From positions 1 through 64,000 of the forward strand of contig CALDYU010000002.1 of assembly GCA_937944485.1 (NCBI GenBank): DNA of 64,000 nt, given 5' to 3'. Below the pieces are notes generated by a model. It saw nothing but the letters and a program-made list of their open reading frames with translations, searched no databases and was not told the DNA's origin. The DNA is from an uncultured Flavobacteriaceae bacterium (GTDB lineage Bacteria > Bacteroidota > Bacteroidia > Flavobacteriales > Flavobacteriaceae). Both the position numbers and the translations under genes were made by a program. Shown here piece after piece: positions 61,504 through 64,000 of this stretch (position 1 is its first letter; each line of letters opens with the position of its first letter).

Positions 61504-63212
61504 TAACTCAATTGGAGTTCTGAAAGAATGGTTTGTATTTTGGTATCAAGGACTGCATTGACGCTATTGAAATCTTCAGCTTTATCTAAATGCGCGTTGG
61601 TGCTGATATAAAACTTCACTTTAGGTTCTGTACCACTGGGTCGTGCAGCAACCCTAGTGCCGTCTTCCGTTTCATAAATGAGAACATTCGATTTTGGTAA
61701 ATCGATGGGCTTTTCTTCGCCTGAAATGACATTGGTGGCAATTGATGTATTATAATCTTCAATCCATTTTACCTTCGATCCAGCAACAGAATCAACAGGG
61801 TTTTCCTTAAAATCTTTCAACATTTGCTTGATTTCCTCAGCACCACTCATCCCTTTTTTAGTAAGGGCAACAAGATGTTCTTTGTAAAACCCGAAGGCCA
61901 CATAACAATCAATTAATTCTTTATAGAAGGAGCTGCCATTTGCTTTTGATTGAGACCCAATTTCACAAGCGAGTAGGGTAGCAGTTACGGCATCTTTATC
62001 ACGTACAAAATCACCTACCATATATCCGAAGCTTTCTTCGCCACCACCGACAAATTTCGAATTTGGGAAATCTTTGATCATTTTGCCAATCCATTTGAAT
62101 CCGGTCAAAGCCGTTTTAAACGCCACATTATAGGCTTTTGCCATGACTTCCATCATCGGCGTAGAAACTATGGTTGTAGCAATAAATTCATTGCCTTGAA
62201 ATCCTTTTTCTTTTTGTTGATCTAAAAGGAATTTTGTCATCAAAACCATGGCTTGATTTCCGTTTACAATTTCCATTTTGCCTTCCAAATTTCGAACGGC
62301 AATACCCAGTCGATCACTATCGGGATCAGTACCCACTACCATGTCGGCACCAATTTCTTCTGCTTTTGCAACGGCTAGCGATAAAGCTTCTGGTTCTTCA
62401 GGGTTCGGCGATTTTACTGTCGGAAAATCTCCATCTGGTTTGGCTTGTTCTTCGATTACGGTCACATTATGATAACCAGCACGCTTCAATACTTCGGGGA
62501 TCGCAGTAATTGAGGTGCCATGTAATGAAGTGAAAACAATTTTAAAATTGTCTTTTCCAGTAGCTCCAAAACTACCATTTTCAACAGATTTGGTAATGAA
62601 AGCCTCATCAACTTCTTCATCAATACTTTCAATCAAGCTATCATCAGAAGAAAAATTGATGTCTTCAAAAGAAAGGGAATTTATTTCTGCTATAATTTCT
62701 CCGTCTTGAGGAGGAACAATTTGCCCGCCATCTGTCCAATATACTTTGTAACCATTATACTCTGGCGGATTGTGCGATGCGGTTAAAACGATACCTGCAT
62801 GACAATTCAAATGACGCACGGCAAAAGATAATTCAGGTGTGGTGCGTAATTCAGAAAAAAGAAACACTTTGATGCCATTGGCCGAAAATACTTCAGCTAC
62901 TGTTCTCGCCAGGGTGTCACTATTATGTCGACAATCGTAGGCAATAACCACTTTGATTTCTTCTTGGCTATAGGTGTTATTAAGGTAATTGCTGAGTCCC
63001 TGAGTGCTCTTGCCCAATGTGTATTTGTTAATTCTGTTGGTGCCAGCCCCCATCATTCCACGCATTCCACCGGTGCCGAAGGCCATGTTTTTGTAGAAAC
63101 GATCTTTTAATTCTTCCGTGTTGGAATCAATAAGTTGTTGCACCTCTTTTTTAGTTTCTTCATCAAAAAAGTCAGTCAACCAACTTTTGGCAGTTTCTAA
63201 AATGGCATTCAT
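61503..63212 (-). CDS. Phosphoglucomutase/phosphomannomutase
   Basis: 569 residues of the alpha-D-phosphohexomutase family. The active serine is S146 in TASHNPPEYNGYK, with the metal loop DPDSDRLG, the sugar loop GGGEESFG and the phosphate loop RPSGTEPKVKFY. It interconverts glucose-1-phosphate and glucose-6-phosphate (or the mannose pair). The length matches PgcA/PGM2-type enzymes. It lies 40 bp after a glycosyltransferase gene, consistent with supply of nucleotide sugars for envelope glycans. Confidence 0.93.
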   Translation of the reverse strand: MNAILETAKSWLTDFFDEETKKEVQQLIDSNTEELKDRFYKNMAFGTGGMRGMMGAGTNRINKYTLGKSTQGLSNYLNNTYSQEEIKVVIAYDCRHNSDTLARTVAEVFSANGIKVFLFSELRTTPELSFAVRHLNCHAGIVLTASHNPPEYNGYKVYWTDGGQIVPPQDGEIIAEINSLSFEDINFSSDDSLIESIDEEVDEAFITKSVENGSFGATGKDNFKIVFTSLHGTSITAIPEVLKRAGYHNVTVIEEQAKPDGDFPTVKSPNPEEPEALSLAVAKAEEIGADMVVGTDPDSDRLGIAVRNLEGKMEIVNGNQAMVLMTKFLLDQQKEKGFQGNEFIATTIVSTPMMEVMAKAYNVAFKTALTGFKWIGKMIKDFPNSKFVGGGEESFGYMVGDFVRDKDAVTATLLACEIGSQSKANGSSFYKELIDCYVAFGFYKEHLVALTKKGMSGAEEIKQMLKDFKENPVDSVAGSKVKWIEDYNTSIATNVISGEEKPIDLPKSNVLIYETEDGTRVAARPSGTEPKVKFYISTNAHLDKAEDFNSVNAVLDTKIQTILSELQLS

Positions 63213-63252
63213 AAAATATATCCTGTTTAAGCCTACAAATTTAAGAAGAATA

Positions 63253-64000
63253 TTATTCTTGCTTCGAGGTATTATTTAACTGTTCTGCAATAGTGTAACG
63301 AACTTCATTTTTTTTGGTGCGCGTTATCATTTCACCTAAAAAACCAGCTAGAAAAAGCTGAGATCCGATAAGCATGGCAGTTAGTGCAATAAAAAACTGT
63401 GGTCGATCGGTAATTAATCTTCCTGTAGGGTTTATAAACAGTTTGTCAATACCTAGATAGAATGCAAATCCGAAGCCAATAATGAACATTACTACACCCC
63501 ATGCTCCAAATAAATGCATAGGTCTTTTACCGAATTTGGAAACAAACCAAATGGTTATTAAATCTAAAAAACCATTTGCAAATCGCTCAATTCCAAATTT
63601 TGTTTTACCATATTTTCGAGCTTGATGCTGTACTATTTTTTCACCAATATTAGAGAAGCCGGCATTTTTAGCCAATACAGGAATATAGCGATGCATTTCG
63701 CCAGATACTACAATGTTCTTCACCACTTTCTTATCGAAGGCTTTGAGTCCGCAATTAAAGTCATGCAACCGAACGCCAGATGTTCTTCGAGCGGCCCAAT
63801 TGAATAATTTGGAAGGCATGTTTTTGAAAAGTACAGAATCGTAGCGCTTTTTTTTCCAACCGGAGATAAGGTCAAAGCCATCTTCTTGAATCATGCGGTA
63901 CAATTCAGGAATTTCATCAGGATTGTCTTGTAAATCGGCATCCATCGTAATAATAACATCACCTTGAACTTCTTTAAAACCAGCATGTAAGGCTTGCGAT
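63253..64000 (-). CDS. Family 2 glycosyltransferase, GtrB/dolichol-phosphate-mannose-synthase type (N-terminus outside window)
   Basis: The frame is open to the right edge, so about 249 residues of the C-terminal part are seen; the first in-window ATG (63945) is internal. It has ITMDADLQDNPDEIPEL (DAD metal motif), GWKKKRYDS, a GLKAF segment, and two C-terminal membrane helices (about LFGAWGVVMFIIGFGFAFYL and FIALTAMLIGSQLFLAGFLG). It transfers a sugar to a polyprenyl phosphate at the inner membrane. Upstream gene of the pgm-ABC exporter group. Confidence 0.92.
   Translation of the reverse strand, partial: SQALHAGFKEVQGDVIITMDADLQDNPDEIPELYRMIQEDGFDLISGWKKKRYDSVLFKNMPSKLFNWAARRTSGVRLHDFNCGLKAFDKKVVKNIVVSGEMHRYIPVLAKNAGFSNIGEKIVQHQARKYGKTKFGIERFANGFLDLITIWFVSKFGKRPMHLFGAWGVVMFIIGFGFAFYLGIDKLFINPTGRLITDRPQFFIALTAMLIGSQLFLAGFLGEMITRTKKNEVRYTIAEQLNNTSKQE

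Overview
The window is chromosomal DNA of a marine-type Flavobacteriaceae (phylum Bacteroidota). The reasons are the low-GC, dense gene content, promoter boxes of the TAnnTTTG type upstream of several genes (phoH, marR, dnaN, purL, rsmB-like), many lipoproteins with short Bacteroidota-style signal peptides, a very large secreted repeat protein, a single-chain purL and a CIGK-ending MnmE. No rRNA, tRNA, CRISPR array, complete insertion sequence or origin was seen.

Layout. 1-5055 (minus): the first 1685 codons of a giant secreted adhesin-like protein whose last visible part is near-identical 103-residue tandem repeats. 5056-5873: an intergenic stretch holding a decayed C-terminal piece of msrA. 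5874-10796 (plus): an unusual four-gene operon in which an FMN-dependent glutamate-synthase-like enzyme and a thiamine-diphosphate enzyme each carry their own N-terminal Rieske [2Fe-2S] domain, with two small proteins between them. 11046-20232: housekeeping genes (CPA1 antiporter, mnmE, DUF4870, dnaN, SAM hydrolase, phoH, purC, DUF1287). 20463-27775 (minus): two secreted peptidases, an MFS transporter, a TolB-like/NTF2-like protein and a PLP decarboxylase.

27873-36327 (minus) is a complete fatty-acid beta-oxidation locus in the order fadD, marR, fadN-like, fadA, fadE. A 28-bp operator-like palindrome sits on the promoter of the MarR gene. Two S23-type four-helix-bundle genes are inserted in the operon, one intact and one with an internal deletion. 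36586-43848 carries a glycoside-hydrolase-like lipoprotein, a GNAT acetyltransferase, purL with two in-frame insertions of dispersed palindromic repeats, an RDD protein and a solitary PD-(D/E)XK-like nuclease. 44068-48307 is a repeat-rich stretch: a small DUF559-type nuclease gene bracketed by three copies of a roughly 95-140 bp palindromic repeat, then a serine hydrolase and an RsmB/NSUN-type RNA methyltransferase.

48394-57029 (plus) is the most interesting region. An ECF sigma factor and its likely anti-sigma and CpxP-like partners are followed by an EF-hand protein, and then by a duplicated cassette of YHYH lipoprotein, MORN-repeat lipoprotein and SCO copper chaperone, with a sulfatase between the two copies and a BNR/YCF48-like lipoprotein at the end. 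Three copies of one spaced motif (CAAGTTT-N13-CATCTAAA) lie just upstream of the anti-sigma, EF-hand and first YHYH genes and look like the promoters read by this sigma factor. A second sigma/anti-sigma/CpxP-like module faces it on the other strand (57361-58896). The window ends with a PKD lipoprotein, an MsbA-type exporter, a phosphoglucomutase and a truncated family 2 glycosyltransferase.
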